A stretch of DNA of 64,000 nt, from NCBI GenBank assembly GCA_017506865.1, contig JAFCMP010000131.1:62001-126000 (forward strand), given 5' to 3'. The notes under the pieces were generated by a model. The model had not been told where the DNA came from, searched no databases, and saw only the letters and a list, made by a program, of their open reading frames with translations. The position numbers and the translations under genes are program-made. Numbering within the stretch: position 1 is the stretch's first letter; every line of letters starts with the position of its first letter. This document shows, one piece after another, positions 13,001-24,100 of the stretch. The DNA comes from Tribonema minus. Taxonomy: Eukaryota > Sar > Xanthophyceae > Tribonematales > Tribonemataceae.

Positions 13001-14132
13001 CAGGTGGGGGCGCCGAGACGCCGTGGCAGCGAGCAGCGCGCTGTTCCAGCGCAGCGCCGCAATCTGCTTTTCCGAGCAGCCGCGCGGGTCGTACACGCCG
13101 CTGCGGCCGCTGCTGCTGCTGCTGCCGTCGCCGCTTTCGTCAGTGCTGCTGCTGTCGCTGCTGATGCTGTTGCCGTTTCCGTCAGAGCTGCTGCTGTCGC
13201 CGCTTCCGTCAGTGCTGCTGCTGGTGCTGCTGCTGCTGCTGCTGCTGGCATCATAGTGGAAGCCCTTCTCGGCCAAGAGCGCGGCGCGCCCGCGCTGCGT
13301 AGCGGTGCATGGCGCCCAAGGCGCACCCCTTCAGGTAAGAAGAAGTCAACTCATTATGAATATGAATGTCGGTGCATAGTGCCCAAGGCGCAGGCCTACA
13401 GGTAAGACGTCGACTCAACATATGTGTGTGTGTGTCCAGCGTAAGGGGCTTGATGTGTGTGAGCATCTGCACACTTGTAAACTGGGCTTGGTGACAACAA
13501 AAAGCGCTGCAGCGTCGTGCTGAAGCAGCTGACCAGTTAGCAGGTGTGCAAGTCGTGTTCTACAGGTCGGGAATCATTGCAACTTGTGTGCCTCATGTGA
13601 GATGGCCTGGATTTCACAGCGTTGCAGTTACAAACTCATACAAGGACATGCGAAAGCACAAACACTCAAAGGATAACCTACAAGGTTTACAAGTGCTATA
13701 CAGCGGTGACTGTCGCAGACTCACCAGGTCTCTGGACCGAACGCCCAGCAGCCTCACGTTGCATCCAGGGGAGTAAGGCAGCAAGGACCTCGGCTTGAAG
13801 CCGTAGTAATGAAACAAGAAATTGTAGATCGGGTGAGCATCGAATTCTATGCTGCCAGTAGCAGCCTGAAGCACAGGGCCGATCAAGTTATTGAGCCTTG
13901 ACCTATGTTTGCCAGCGGCTTCTCGCCACTCGTGCTCCTGTAAAGTCGCCACAACGCCACCCCTCTGCTGGTTTGTTGCAACCTCTGTTGCGACAAGGGT
14001 TGCGGCTTCTTGTGATGCGACCGATGTCAATGTAGCGGCTGCAGCTGCCAGGTGTGCGTTGCTAGCGAGATGAGTGCTCAGAGCAGCAAAAGCTCGTGCG
14101 CTGTGGCAGCACACACTGAAAGTTGCCACCAT
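10034..14132 (-). CDS. Conserved protein of the family labelled '3-methyladenine DNA glycosylase' in actinobacteria
   Basis: Exons in coding order: 14132-13725, 13294-12947, 12221-12180, 11866-11669, 10888-10776 and 10217-10034, about 430 aa. Conserved blocks are HPIYNFLFHYYGFKPRSLLP with a following SPG, then LLCFGLHEWAMLYD, RHP, LPLRVSQREL, CTHFDAYRFF, PLNAHAPTRA, LEQPGCVHAAMDLLK, YVPSEIVVDALEVA, LDMRASPYDL and PIRVETAEGRRQY. From memory, these match in order a roughly 300-aa bacterial family that genome pipelines call 3-methyladenine DNA glycosylase; I know of no proof of that activity. Oddities are a Ser/Thr/Asp/Gly-rich insertion of about 45 residues in exon 2, and a 42-nt microexon (RHPGGPASPGLPAS) placed only because its phase and the RHP motif fit. 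The N-terminal ~50 residues are hydrophobic and Ala-rich and could be an organelle signal. The in-frame ATG at 14159 is an alternative start; the ATG at 14132 has better context. Confidence 0.83.
11340..11720 (-). repeat. Donor-side exon-edge array, glycosylase-like exon 4
   Basis: The tail of the LEQPGCVHAAMDLLK exon plus donor (true edge 11669) is copied at 11518-11565. The intron start (TCTCTG.AA.....CG.CG.CGCAGCC) is repeated about four times between 11345 and 11640. Confidence 0.75.
11840..12095 (-). repeat. Acceptor-side exon-edge duplication, glycosylase-like exon 4
   Basis: The plus-strand block CGCGCAGCGGCAGGGCCTGCGA with the following G/C tract and CAGA.CCGC sequence at 11851 recurs at about 12041. 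Acceptor and exon start are duplicated with a period of about 190 bp. Confidence 0.8.
13300..13410 (-). repeat. Duplicated intron segment upstream of glycosylase-like exon 2
   Basis: GGTGCAT.G.GCCCAAGGCGCA followed by CAGGTAAGA occurs at about 13303 and 13370, two copies about 67 bp apart next to the exon 2 acceptor. Confidence 0.65.
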
Positions 14133-16059
14133 GGCAAGGGCACGCCCCCTGCCGCACATGGGCCAACACACACCAAGTATTAACTTCAAGTGAAAACAAC
14201 TTCCGGTCAACATCAACTTCAAGTCACTCGACATGCATCAACGTTCAGCTTCATGCATGGTGGCTTCGGCGGCGTGTTGGCTAGCGATTGCCAAGGCCTC
14301 ACGGTTTGTCGGTGTATCAAGCTCTGTAGGCATCACACAATCCGCCAATGCTCCGATGCAACAGCTGGTAGTGGCTGTCGTACGCCACTACTGGGCACAG
14401 AGTGCCGCTTCGGGAGCAGCGCAGTTCTCAGCAGATGGCGTGGCAACCTCGCGTACGAGATATTTGGGCCAGGCTGGCCCATTATGGGGTTCCGTCATCC
14501 GCCCATTTCAACCTTGTCCTGTATGTTGAGCATGCAGCCATGCATAATTGTTTGCCACATTGACACTGCAACGGGAGGTTGCCCGGTGTAACGGCCCATC
14601 ACATGAGAGCAGTTGCTATTGTAAGCTCTTTATAATGGCTCGTTTTCAGAGCCTAAGAGCTTGCCAAGCGTGCACAAGTTTGTGTCTTGACTTTGAGCAC
14701 TCATAATTGGTCACGTCCAGATCTGCTAAGTTAACAAAGTCTATCTTTAGGTAAGCTTTGAAGCGCGCATGCACCTTGAAGAATGCGCCTGTGCATATGC
14801 CGCTCATGTTGCGCACGGCGCCAAGCCTGAAACTGCACCCAAGCATACGTGCACTGTGACGTACTGAACCACAGACGAAGAACACATCCTTTTTAAAGTC
14901 CACTGTGCTAATCAACTGGTGCATCTTGATATGATGGTCACGCATGCATAATTCAAGCAGTAAATGCAATAAATCACAGCTGATCATGATGACGGTGGCG
15001 ACTAAAGCACCCATTCGCCGAGCGCACAGCAGAAGCAGCGACCTGTGTACAGACAAAGTCGACTTGTAGAGCAGCGGCCAATGCCAATGCGGCGACTTGC
15101 AGCAAGCACGCACTCTGCACACAGACAAAACAAAATAGAGTGCAGGATGTTTCATTCCAAGGCAGCAGCAGATAGCATGCTTCTAGGTGGTCGGAAGGGC
15201 AGCAGCAACAGCATCAGCAGATGCAGCTCCCGCAAGACGTGCATCGCAATACTACAAGCTTGCACAGCACTGGTGCATTCCAGTCTTGCGCACCTTGCGC
15301 ATGACCTGCGCGGCAGCGACCGCTGAGCACTGCAGAGACGCATGTCACCCTGAACCTTTCGGAGCGTACTCTGTTGCAGTGGTGGCTGCAGTCGATACGC
15401 TGCACCGATAAACAGTTGCTGTGCAGGCGCCATCATGCCGTTGAATGGACTAAATCATCGCACAGGTGGCGCGGCAGGAGCGCGCGCCATCGCGTGCAAC
15501 CGGCTTCAGTGCAGAAGCAGCATTGCGCGCCGTCAAGCCTGCTGGCGGCGGACGACGAGGCTGCGGAGGGTCACCACCCTGCGCCTGCTACGTGCTGCTG
15601 CAATAAAGCGCGCGCGCGCGCGCATGTGCGGCGCTGACATCAGCCTCCAGTACAACCGTGCGACCAGGTGCTGCCAACACGGACTGCATGCATCTTGGTA
15701 TATTGAAGTATACCTGTATGCCACTCGTCGTACAAGCGCGCCGATGCGCCTGGCCCCGCTCATCGCCGGCGCCCTCTTCACCCGAGCTGCCGCTTGCTGG
15801 CACCAGCAGGTGCAGCAGCCGCGGCCAGCGTCCTTGTGGCGGCGGCCGCCAAGCGCAGCGACGACGCGCAGTGCCGTTCACTGGCAGCCAGCAATCGCCA
15901 CATCTGAGTAGGGGCGACCGTCGCGCGCTGTGGCTCAGGGCACCGGCTGGGTAAGAGCATCACTCGTATCGCAAGCGCGACCGCAATATGCATACGCGGC
16001 TTCAGCTAGATCTGTGCGCTGCGGCTTGCGCACCCATGACACTGTGCACCAACCGCGAG
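14133..16059. other. Intergenic region between glycosylase-like gene and TSEN34
   Basis: About 1.9 kb with no supported gene. A minus-strand open frame of 169 codons (15155-14646) and a short plus-strand frame ending at 15907 are present, but neither has recognisable similarity or a clear gene structure. The promoter of the minus-strand gene to the left lies here. Confidence 0.45.
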
Positions 16060-16650
16060 CCCGGAAGCCGTTTTGCTTGCGTGGGGCCGCCCACAATGCG
16101 GTTGCGTCCGCGGCGTTGCTGCGGCACGACCGGAGGGGAGGTGCTTCAGCCGCCGCGCCTCAGTACAGCGGCGTGTGCGCGTGCGGCCTCGCGAACCTGT
16201 GCACCTACCGAAAGCCCCAAAGCGGTGCTGCTTGGGTGGGGCCGCTCATAGTGTGCGCGGCGTTTGCGGCGTTGCTGCACGACCGGAAACACTTCAGAAC
16301 AGCGGCGCGCACACGTTGCGCTGCCCCACGCCGTCGAAGGCAAGCGCGGCGTAGCTGACGCGCGCGCCGTCGGCAGTAGTCGTCGCCAGCACGGCGTGCT
16401 GCTTGCGTGGGGGCGCTCACGGTGCGGCGCGGCGGCACACTACCGGAGAGGGGATGCTTCAGCCGCCGCGCCTCAGAACAGCGCCGTGTACGCACGGCGC
16501 TGCACCTACCGAAAGCCCCAAAGCGGTATTGCTTGGGTGGGGCCGCTCGCAGTGCGGGTTGCGTTTGCGGCCGTCGCGGCACACACAACTGCAGAGGAGA
16601 TGCTTCAGCCGCCGCGCGTCAGAACAGCGGCGTGTACTCGTGGCGCTGCC
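16060..16650 (-). repeat. Array of terminal-exon ends downstream of TSEN34
   Basis: About four copies of a ~130-180-bp unit. Each contains GCTTG.GTGGGG.CGCTCA followed, in most copies, by TTCAGCCGCCGCGC.TCAG.ACAGCG, the latter matching the last codons and stop of TSEN34. Copies lie near 16071, 16229, 16399 and 16530, and the true terminal exon end is at 16619. Confidence 0.8.
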
Positions 16651-19600
16651 CCACGCATTCGAAGGCGAGCGTGGCGTAGCTGACGTGAGCGCCGTCGGCG
16701 GCGGCCGTCGCCAGCACCGCGGCCTTGCCGACGACGCCCTGCATGCGCACAAAGGCGGCGAGCAGGCGCGGCGACAGCGCGTCGCCCGCGGCGCACGCGA
16801 GCACCTGCGCGCGCGCGAATGGCAGATGTGAATGTCAGATTTGAGGGGGGGAGGGGGGACTTTCTGCTTTGAGAAGGGAAGGGTGGACACTCTGCGTGTA
16901 GATTTGAGAGGGAAAAACACTCTGCATGTGGGCGTCGGTGCTGAGAGATCAATGGCGGGGGAAAGAGGGGGCGGAGGGGGGGTGGCGGGGGGGGGTATCG
17001 GGGCTGAACAATGTGCGTACGGCTGGCTTGGCAATCAAAGGCCTTGCTACCAGGCAGCCTTGCTGACACAGATGTGACGCATGCGTGAAGTGCGGACAGG
17101 ACAGGGCAACTGTGGGGCGCTTCACAGTTGCGAGCACTGACACACGGCGCGCATCATGCCATCAGGTTCCATCCCCCACGTCATGATGTTCGCGCTGACG
17201 CTCGCGCAGTCTCGTTCACCACGATTCACCACTTGCAAAGCTCCACAAGGCGCGTGCTATGAGACTTGCTTGTCAACAAATGGCTCACGAGTGAGTCATG
17301 ACGTGTGCCGCTACGTCACTTTCTGTGCTCAACACGCCTCTCACACACACTTCTTGAACGTACTGTGCATTCACGACAGGGAGATCACTGCACCAGCAAC
17401 GTGGGCCAGCGGCTGTTGCCTGCCAGCAAGCACCCCCCGCCAACAGCGGGCCAGCGGCCTACCCGCCTGGGAGTACCAGGGCTAGGGTAAACCCCCTATG
17501 TAGGGTTTGAGTGGTGCTCACCCCGGCGAAGCTGTGGCAGAGCTGCGGATCGCGCTCGTACGCGACCAGGTGCGCGCCTGTGCCCTCAAACAAGCACCCC
17601 CCTCAAGCAAGGCACAGCGCCCTACAGTACCGCTTGGAGCTGATGCTTCACTCTGCGGCTACACCTCTGCAATAGAGCTAGGGCTTGTGCGGCGCTCACC
17701 CCGGCGAACCTGTGGCAGAGCTGCGGATGTGCGCCCGTGCGCTCAAACAAGCACCCCCCTCAAGCAAGGCACAGCGCCCTACGGTACCGCTTGGAGCTGA
17801 AGCTTCACTCTGCGGTTACGCATCTGCAATACAGCTAGGGCTTGTGCGGCGCTCACCGCGGCGAAGCTGTGGCACAGCTGCGGATCGCGCGCGTACGCGA
17901 CCAGGTGCGCGCCGTACAGCGCGCCGCTCGTGACGTAGTACCCCCGCGCCCACAGGTCGTTGAACACGGAGCGCTGCGCGCGCGCCTGAGCCGTGCGCTC
18001 AACTTCAATCTCCTCTTCCAGCTGCGTCGCGCTGACGCGCTGCGCGGGTTTGGTCCCAGGCGGACCGCTGAAGTGAGGGGGGGGGGGGGGGGGGGAGGCG
18101 CGTATTGTTCAGCTAGATGGTGGAATCAAAAGAGTTTGTGTCACTGCAGGGCAGGAAGCGCGTCTTGCCACCATTGAGGCACTGTGAAGCATGGTTCTGG
18201 AGCATCGCTTGAGAGCGCGTGTACCTGCAGGCGTGCCCTGCTGAACTTGCGTGTTGTCAATGGGGTGAAAGGCGCAATGCCAAAGGCAGCCACCGCAAGC
18301 GAGCATTCAATCGGTGCGTCTGCAGCGATCTGCTGTGGCATCAGACACGACGAAGAACGCAACGCACGGTCCGTAGAGCCGAGCACTGTTGCACGTGGCA
18401 AGCCGAGGAGGCGTGCAGTTGATAATTACATCTCGCTGCAACCGGTTCCCTGCTGCCGTGTCCCATCCGCAATGCGCTCGCTGCTGCGCGTCTGCAGGGG
18501 CGGCGCGCGCAAGGCGCCGTCGAAGTTCGCTGCTCTGAGCACTGCGCATCGCGGCCGCCTCATGTTCACAACAGCGTTTACGATCGAGCTGGTCTCACAA
18601 TGTGCGCTTGCCGTGAGAGAACTAGTAGCGCACGCGGCGCGCCATCAGAGTTCGTGCTCTGAGCTTTGCGCACCGCCCTCGCACATGTTACACTTCACAT
18701 TGAATTGCTAAAAAAGTGACCTTCAAACACCAAGTTCAACAAGTGATCTTTGAACCCCACTTCACTTTCCAACTATTCAAGTTCATGTATACAAAACACG
18801 ACGGCGGGCTCGAGCGCGCTGGTCTCGCGGGATGCGCTTGCCGTGATATAACTGGCAGCAGTGCTCAGGTCGCTGAGCACGCGACACTCACCGGTAGACG
18901 GCCACCCAGCCCTCGGACGCGGCCAGCAGGGCCTGCTCAGGCATGAGCACGGCCGGGAAGTTGCTCGTCGACGCGGCGTTGGACGCAGGCATGACGCCTG
19001 CGTGTAGTTCAAGTGCAATGCGCGCGCAGGGTATGTATGTACAAGGTGGGTATCGCTGTAGCGGCTTATGCCTGCAGGGCAGCGCAAGTGCGCGTGGAGC
19101 GATTGTGTGCTGTGCGGTAGAGTGTGCGCGTGAGCACGGCCGGGGAGTTGCTCGTAAGCGCGGCGTTGGACGCGGGCATGACGCCTGCACGGGGTAGTTG
19201 AAGTGCGATGCGCGAGGCAGAGTGCGTACAAGCTGCGGAACAGGCCTCGGAATGTGTATGTTTTACGAAGCGTCCAGGGGGAAGAAGCGGCACGCGCATC
19301 GCTTCTTGACGGGTACCGTCCAGCAAGTGTAGGCACGTAGCTGCAGCAGAGTACCAGCTGGTAGGCTAGCATAAAAGGCGTTGGACGCGGGCATGACGCC
19401 TGCGCGGGGTAGTTGAAAGTGCGATGCGCAAGCAGAGTGCGTAGAAGGTGGGTATCGCTGCAGCGGCAGATGCCTACAGGGCTGCGTCAGATGCGTGCGG
19501 CGCGCTCATGCGGAAGATATTGCTCCACTTACTGATGCCTGCAGGGCAGTGCCAGTGCGTGGAGAGTGTGTGTACGGAAATTTCTCTCCCTGCAGTGCCT

Positions 19601-20854
19601 GATATTCGCAGGGCGCTGCAAACTGCGTGCAGAATGTGCATACAGCAGGTAGGTGATGCTGTAGTAAAGGGGACAGAACGAAGACGGCTCGCCGAGCTGA
19701 GGGAGCGCAGCGGTGCGACACAGAACGAAGACGACTTGCAGAGCTGAGAGGGCCCAGCAGTGCGACGCCAGTGATGTAGCAACCAACAGTACCTCGCCTC
19801 AAATGGTGAATGGGCCTAAGGAAGTGACCGAGAGTCGTGGCACGGCGCAAGCCGGCCACACGCCACGCCTAAGCTCATAAGAAGAAGGAGTCATAAGTGA
19901 TGCAAAGTGCCTATTGTAACCAATTGAAGCTGCCGCCAAGGATCGTCGACCGCAGTCAAGGCTGGCTGCTTCGGGCATAGAGACGACAGTCGCATGCGGC
20001 ACAGTCTCCGTGCTGAGGACTATGCATGGAAGCGCACATGATGTCATGACATCTGTCATCCGCCGCTGCACTGCGCTGCATCAACAGAGCTTTCAATCAG
20101 AGTTCAGCCCACACGCAAGCAATTATTCACGTGAAGCACACAGTGGGGACCTATCGCCGTATTTGTGACTTGTGTATCGCCATGTGTATTTTACTTTACA
20201 TACTGTATGCGCACATGGTGCTCAGGCATGATGTGTCCTTAGCACCTTGCCCATCACCAACACCGCATAGTCAGGTAGTAGACCTGCAAGTGACCAGCCG
20301 CCAAGGCATGGCCTCAAAGCAAGTCTGCTCCAAACCGCTGAGCGTTGTGGTGTTGGCACTCATAAGAGTCAACTCTGCATTTGCAGTGCTTCAGTGTGCT
20401 CCTCCTCATGTCGTCCTCAGAATAGAGACATTTTTTGCTGTGGCAAGAAGAGTTTTTTCACATCATAACATAAACCGGCAACTGAGAGCTGTTGGCGACC
20501 TGATCAATATCATCATATCAGCCAGAAGCTTCAGAACCTCAACCAGGCAAGACAAGGTGTTGAACTCTACAGCACTCTCCAAATGGGTGCTGCCTTCGCT
20601 GCCAACATCGCCGTCCAGCAAACTGCTCTCAAGTTATGGCAGCTGATGTTAGAAAACCTGCATGGGTTTGTCAATGGCGCAGCCTGCTGACTGTGCTTAC
20701 CAACGGGCGAGGCCAGTATCCTGTGGCGACACCTGAGCTGCGTCGCTGCCTCCCTGTCCCACACCATCACCCTCCCTGAGCACAGATGTACCGCCAGTGG
20801 CTCAGCAGCAGCAGCAGCAGATGCGGCCTGTTCAGGCGGCTCTTGCGTTGCCAT
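16619..20854 (-). CDS. TSEN34: tRNA-splicing endonuclease subunit Sen34
   Basis: Exons in coding order: 20854-20701, 18997-18892, 18067-17857 and 16804-16619, giving 218 aa with all phases matching. The N-terminal domain reads LAVHLCSGRVMVWDREA and then FPAVLMPEQALLA, aligning with the human TSEN34 N-terminal fold. The catalytic domain has SVFNDLWARGYYVTSG followed by YARDPQLCH, so the catalytic Tyr and His sit eight residues apart as in human Y247/H255. The catalytic Lys is in GVVGKAAVLA (human K286). All three triad residues are present, so it should be the active subunit that cuts the 3' splice site of pre-tRNA introns in the nuclear TSEN heterotetramer. It is shorter than the human protein (about 310 aa) because the acidic linker is reduced to about 30 residues. 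The start is the first in-frame ATG. Exon 2 is preceded, and exons 3 and 4 followed, by degenerate tandem copies of their own edges. Confidence 0.92.
17516..17900 (-). repeat. Donor-side exon-edge array, TSEN34 exon 3
   Basis: The end of exon 3 with its GTGAGC/GTGAGG donor recurs at about 17516, 17695 and 17851 (true). Between copies there is near-identical intron containing CAAACAAGCACCCCCCTCAA. Period is about 155-180 bp. Confidence 0.9.
18960..19405 (-). repeat. Acceptor-side exon-edge array, TSEN34 exon 2
   Basis: The exon 2 start (plus strand GGCGTTGGACGC.GGCATGACGCCTGC) at 18974 recurs near 19168 and 19378. The intervening intron is shared; period is about 195-210 bp. Confidence 0.88.
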
Positions 20855-21127
20855 GACATTGGCCAATTGCAGAGCTCTTTCATTTGGCAAATCTCACGAA
20901 CTTCAACGCGCCGAGTTCAAAATCGAACCTCAAAATCAGATCCCCGAGCGAGGCGAGGACACCAGGGACTGAGGGTGGTATGGTGGGTGGGGGCGCCTTC
21001 TGAAAGCGTTATCCTCTGCTCCCTGCACTCAACGCGCCTCAGGGGACAGCAGGTGCTTAGGTTTGGCAGATCGTTGACTCTCCAGGTGCCAGTTGGTACA
21101 TAGCGCAACAAAAGCGGCGCTGCAGCC
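20855..21127. promoter_or_regulatory. Divergent promoter region between TSEN34 and SMARCAL1
   Basis: The 273 bp between two divergent start codons must hold both 5' UTRs and both promoters, unless non-coding first exons lie further out. I see no clear TATA box. The SMARCAL1 start codon has a purine-poor GCAGCC context. No other motif is claimed. Confidence 0.5.
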
Positions 21128-24100
21128 ATGCAGCAGCAGGGGCAGCAGAACGACCTTCCTTTGCCGCAGTGGCCCCCGCCGGAGCAACTGGCGGCACGGA
21201 CGGGAGTGCTCAGAACCGGTCAACCCCACAGGCCCATTGCAGCGCAGCCTTCTCAGCAGGAAGAGGCGCAACAGCAGCTGCGGCAGATTCAGCTGCAGCA
21301 GCAGGCGCTCTTGCAGCAGCACCAACAGCAGCAGCAGCAGCAGGCGCAGCAGCACCAGCAGGAGCAGCAGCTGGCTCAGGCTGGCGCCCAAGCTCAACAA
21401 CAACAACAGCAGCAGCAGCAGCAGCAGCCAGGCAGCAGGCGTACACAGCTCCCCGCGGACATGGCGCCGCTGCTGACGGAGTTCAGGGCCTACTGCGAGC
21501 ACGTCGTGGCGGAGGACCCCTCGCAGTTCGAGAAGCTGCAGCGCCTCCGCGGCCACCCCGAGATGCTCCTCGGCTACGCCCAGAAGTGGCGCCTCAGCAA
21601 GCTGGCGCGCGCGTGGTCGCAGACGTGCGGGCGCCCGCTGCCGCCGCTGCCGGAGTTCATGCAGCGGCAGCGCGCCGCCACCGCCGGCGCGCCCGCGGTG
21701 GACCTGACGGAAGACGACGGCAGCGCCGCGCGGCACGCTCTGAAGCGGCCGCTGCCGCCCGCTGACGGCGGCGGCGGCGGCGGCGGCGCAGCTGCGGCGG
21801 CGGCGGCTGGCGGCGCCAACAGCGCGCTGGGCGCGCCGTTTGGGGGGGGGCGCGCGCTGGTGAACGGGGGCGCGGAGGCGCAGCAGCGGACGGCGGATGT
21901 CATGGCGATACTGAAGGTGAAACCAAGATGACCGTTTGCTGTCTCGTTGTGACATTGCGTGAGCGTGGACCATCACCAACAGCTGTGGCCGCTGAAGCGC
22001 CGCTGCTGCCGCTCAATCAGAGCAGATCACAGGCTGTGTTGGGGTCTTAACGCCTGTTGCTGGGCTCTTGGACACCCAGGATGCCATGTTTGCGCAATCT
22101 ATTCGCCATGAGCTTAAACTGCTGGCGGTGCTGAGGCCTGATCTGCCGTGGTCTGGAGTTGCTGCTTGTACGAGTACGGAAAGATAAGCGGCGCCACTGC
22201 AAGCGTACCCTTTGCGCTCCAATGTCAGGACTTAATATGTAGATGTATCTGGCCCGGCAGGCACAAACTAATGGCGAGCAGACAAATTCTTCTTTTGCGT
22301 CTTGATGCCAAGGGATTGCTGGCGCAACCCGCACACCACCTGAGCAGGTGAATGCAGGCAGAGCCATGCTGCACGCGCCGGAGCCGGCGACATGCACGCA
22401 TCACGCATGCTGGCATCGCCAGCATCGCCGACAGCAGCGGCAGTCTGCGCGCTGGCACCAACACGTTTGTCTGACGAGGCTCTCTAACTCGCGCCAACTA
22501 CGTTATAACAGCAAAACCTTGTTTAATTTAAGATATTATCTTGAAGGGCGTAGCCTTTATACTTTTTTTTTAAAATCGAAAATGGTATTTTGATAAAGTC
22601 AAGAATGGTTTTTCGATAAAGTTTGTAATCAGTTTTTACTTGCACGCTGACGCGCCGCCCATCGCGCGCCGCGCAAACGCGCAGGCGCGCAGAGACGAGC
22701 AGTTTGCGGCGGCGCTGGCGGCGGCAGCGGCGCCGCAGCACGCGCAGGCGAGCCAGCATCACCGACAGCAGCCGCAGCCTGCGCACTGCCAGCACCACGT
22801 CTGCTTGACAAGGCTCTCTAAATTCGCGCCGACGCACGCTAACCCGCTGCCCACCGCGCGCTGCACAACGCAACGCGCAGGCGCGCAGAGACGAGCAGTT
22901 TGCGGCGGCGCTGGCGGCGGCAGCGGCGCCGCAGCACGCGCAGGCGAACGCGCAGTACTACAGCCAGACGGGGCCGCAGCTGAATCTGGGGGGGGGGGCG
23001 TCGCTGCTGGGCAATGGGGGGATGGCGGGCGCGGCGGCGGCGGCGGCGGGGGCGTGGGCGCTGCACCAGCAGCAGCAGGCGCAGCAGCGGCAGCAGCAGC
23101 AGCAGCACCAGCTGCTGTACGCGCCCAAGCGGCAGAAGAGCGAGTATGAGGAGGACGAGCCGGGGTGCGTCACGCTGACGCTGGTGTCGACGACGCACTT
23201 CACCGCCAAGGTGAGCGCGCGGGGGGCTATGAAGTGGGGGAGTCTCCTGTAGTAGTTTTGACCATTTCACGCTGTGAACCCCCTTACGATCAGCGTTGAG
23301 CACTTAACCTCAATAATCTGTGTGTGGGGGGGGAGGGGGCAGGGGCGAGCCACCTGTTGGGGAGAGTCCACCTGTTGCAGATCTGAATGCGAGCGCTGCG
23401 AACTCCCCCATGAGCAGCGTTCAGCACTTAACCTCAAGAATGAGGAGGGGGGAGTCACCAGCTGCGTATGTGCAAATATGATGCGATGTGCGCCCACGCA
23501 CGACGCCCAGCACTCCAGTTCAACAAACATATAGCCCTATGCTTGGCGGGGTGTGTATGGCGTGGTGGTCAACAACTTGTGGTGAAACCGCATACTCGGG
23601 TTGCGCTGCAGTGCTTAGATGCATGGCGATCAGGATCCAGGTGCATGGTGGTCAGCTTCGGTCCGCTGGATGTTGCCGAACGCCTGCGGCTGTGAAAGCG
23701 GCGTAGCCTTTTTTTCTAGTCACGGAAGGTGTGGCATTTCAAGGGTACAGTGAGGTCACTCGGATCGTGGCGTGCATGACGCAGTTCCATGCAGGGGTCA
23801 GCTAGGTTTCGTAAGCTAGGTTGTACCGAGGCACATGTACAGGGCGGCACCAGCAGGCTTGTGACCCACAGTCCAGTTGAAGTTGAAATGATTGAAGTTG
23901 AGAAGGGTGCGGCGAGGCTAGTGCGCGTCACAACGGCTCAGCGGCGCGCACATGAAGGACAGGGGAGCGGGACAGAGGGGGGAGGGGGGGGGCATGTCTC
24001 GCGCACTATGACGCTGTTTACTGCACACCTCAAGACGAGGCATGCAGTCAGAGGCATGTTGCGTGCAATGTCGTGTCGGCAGTTGCAGAGATTACCTGCT

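Noticed and set aside
14646-15155. Minus-strand open frame of 169 codons with lower G+C
   Set aside because: Composition is unlike the recognised exons, there is no similarity I know, and it lies in an intergenic gap. Frames this long occur by chance in this window.
15770-15907. Plus-strand frame ending in LVAAAAKRSDDAQCRSLAAS and a stop, as a possible terminal exon
   Set aside because: Codon use looks host-like, but no upstream exon or start could be joined and GC-rich DNA gives such frames by chance.
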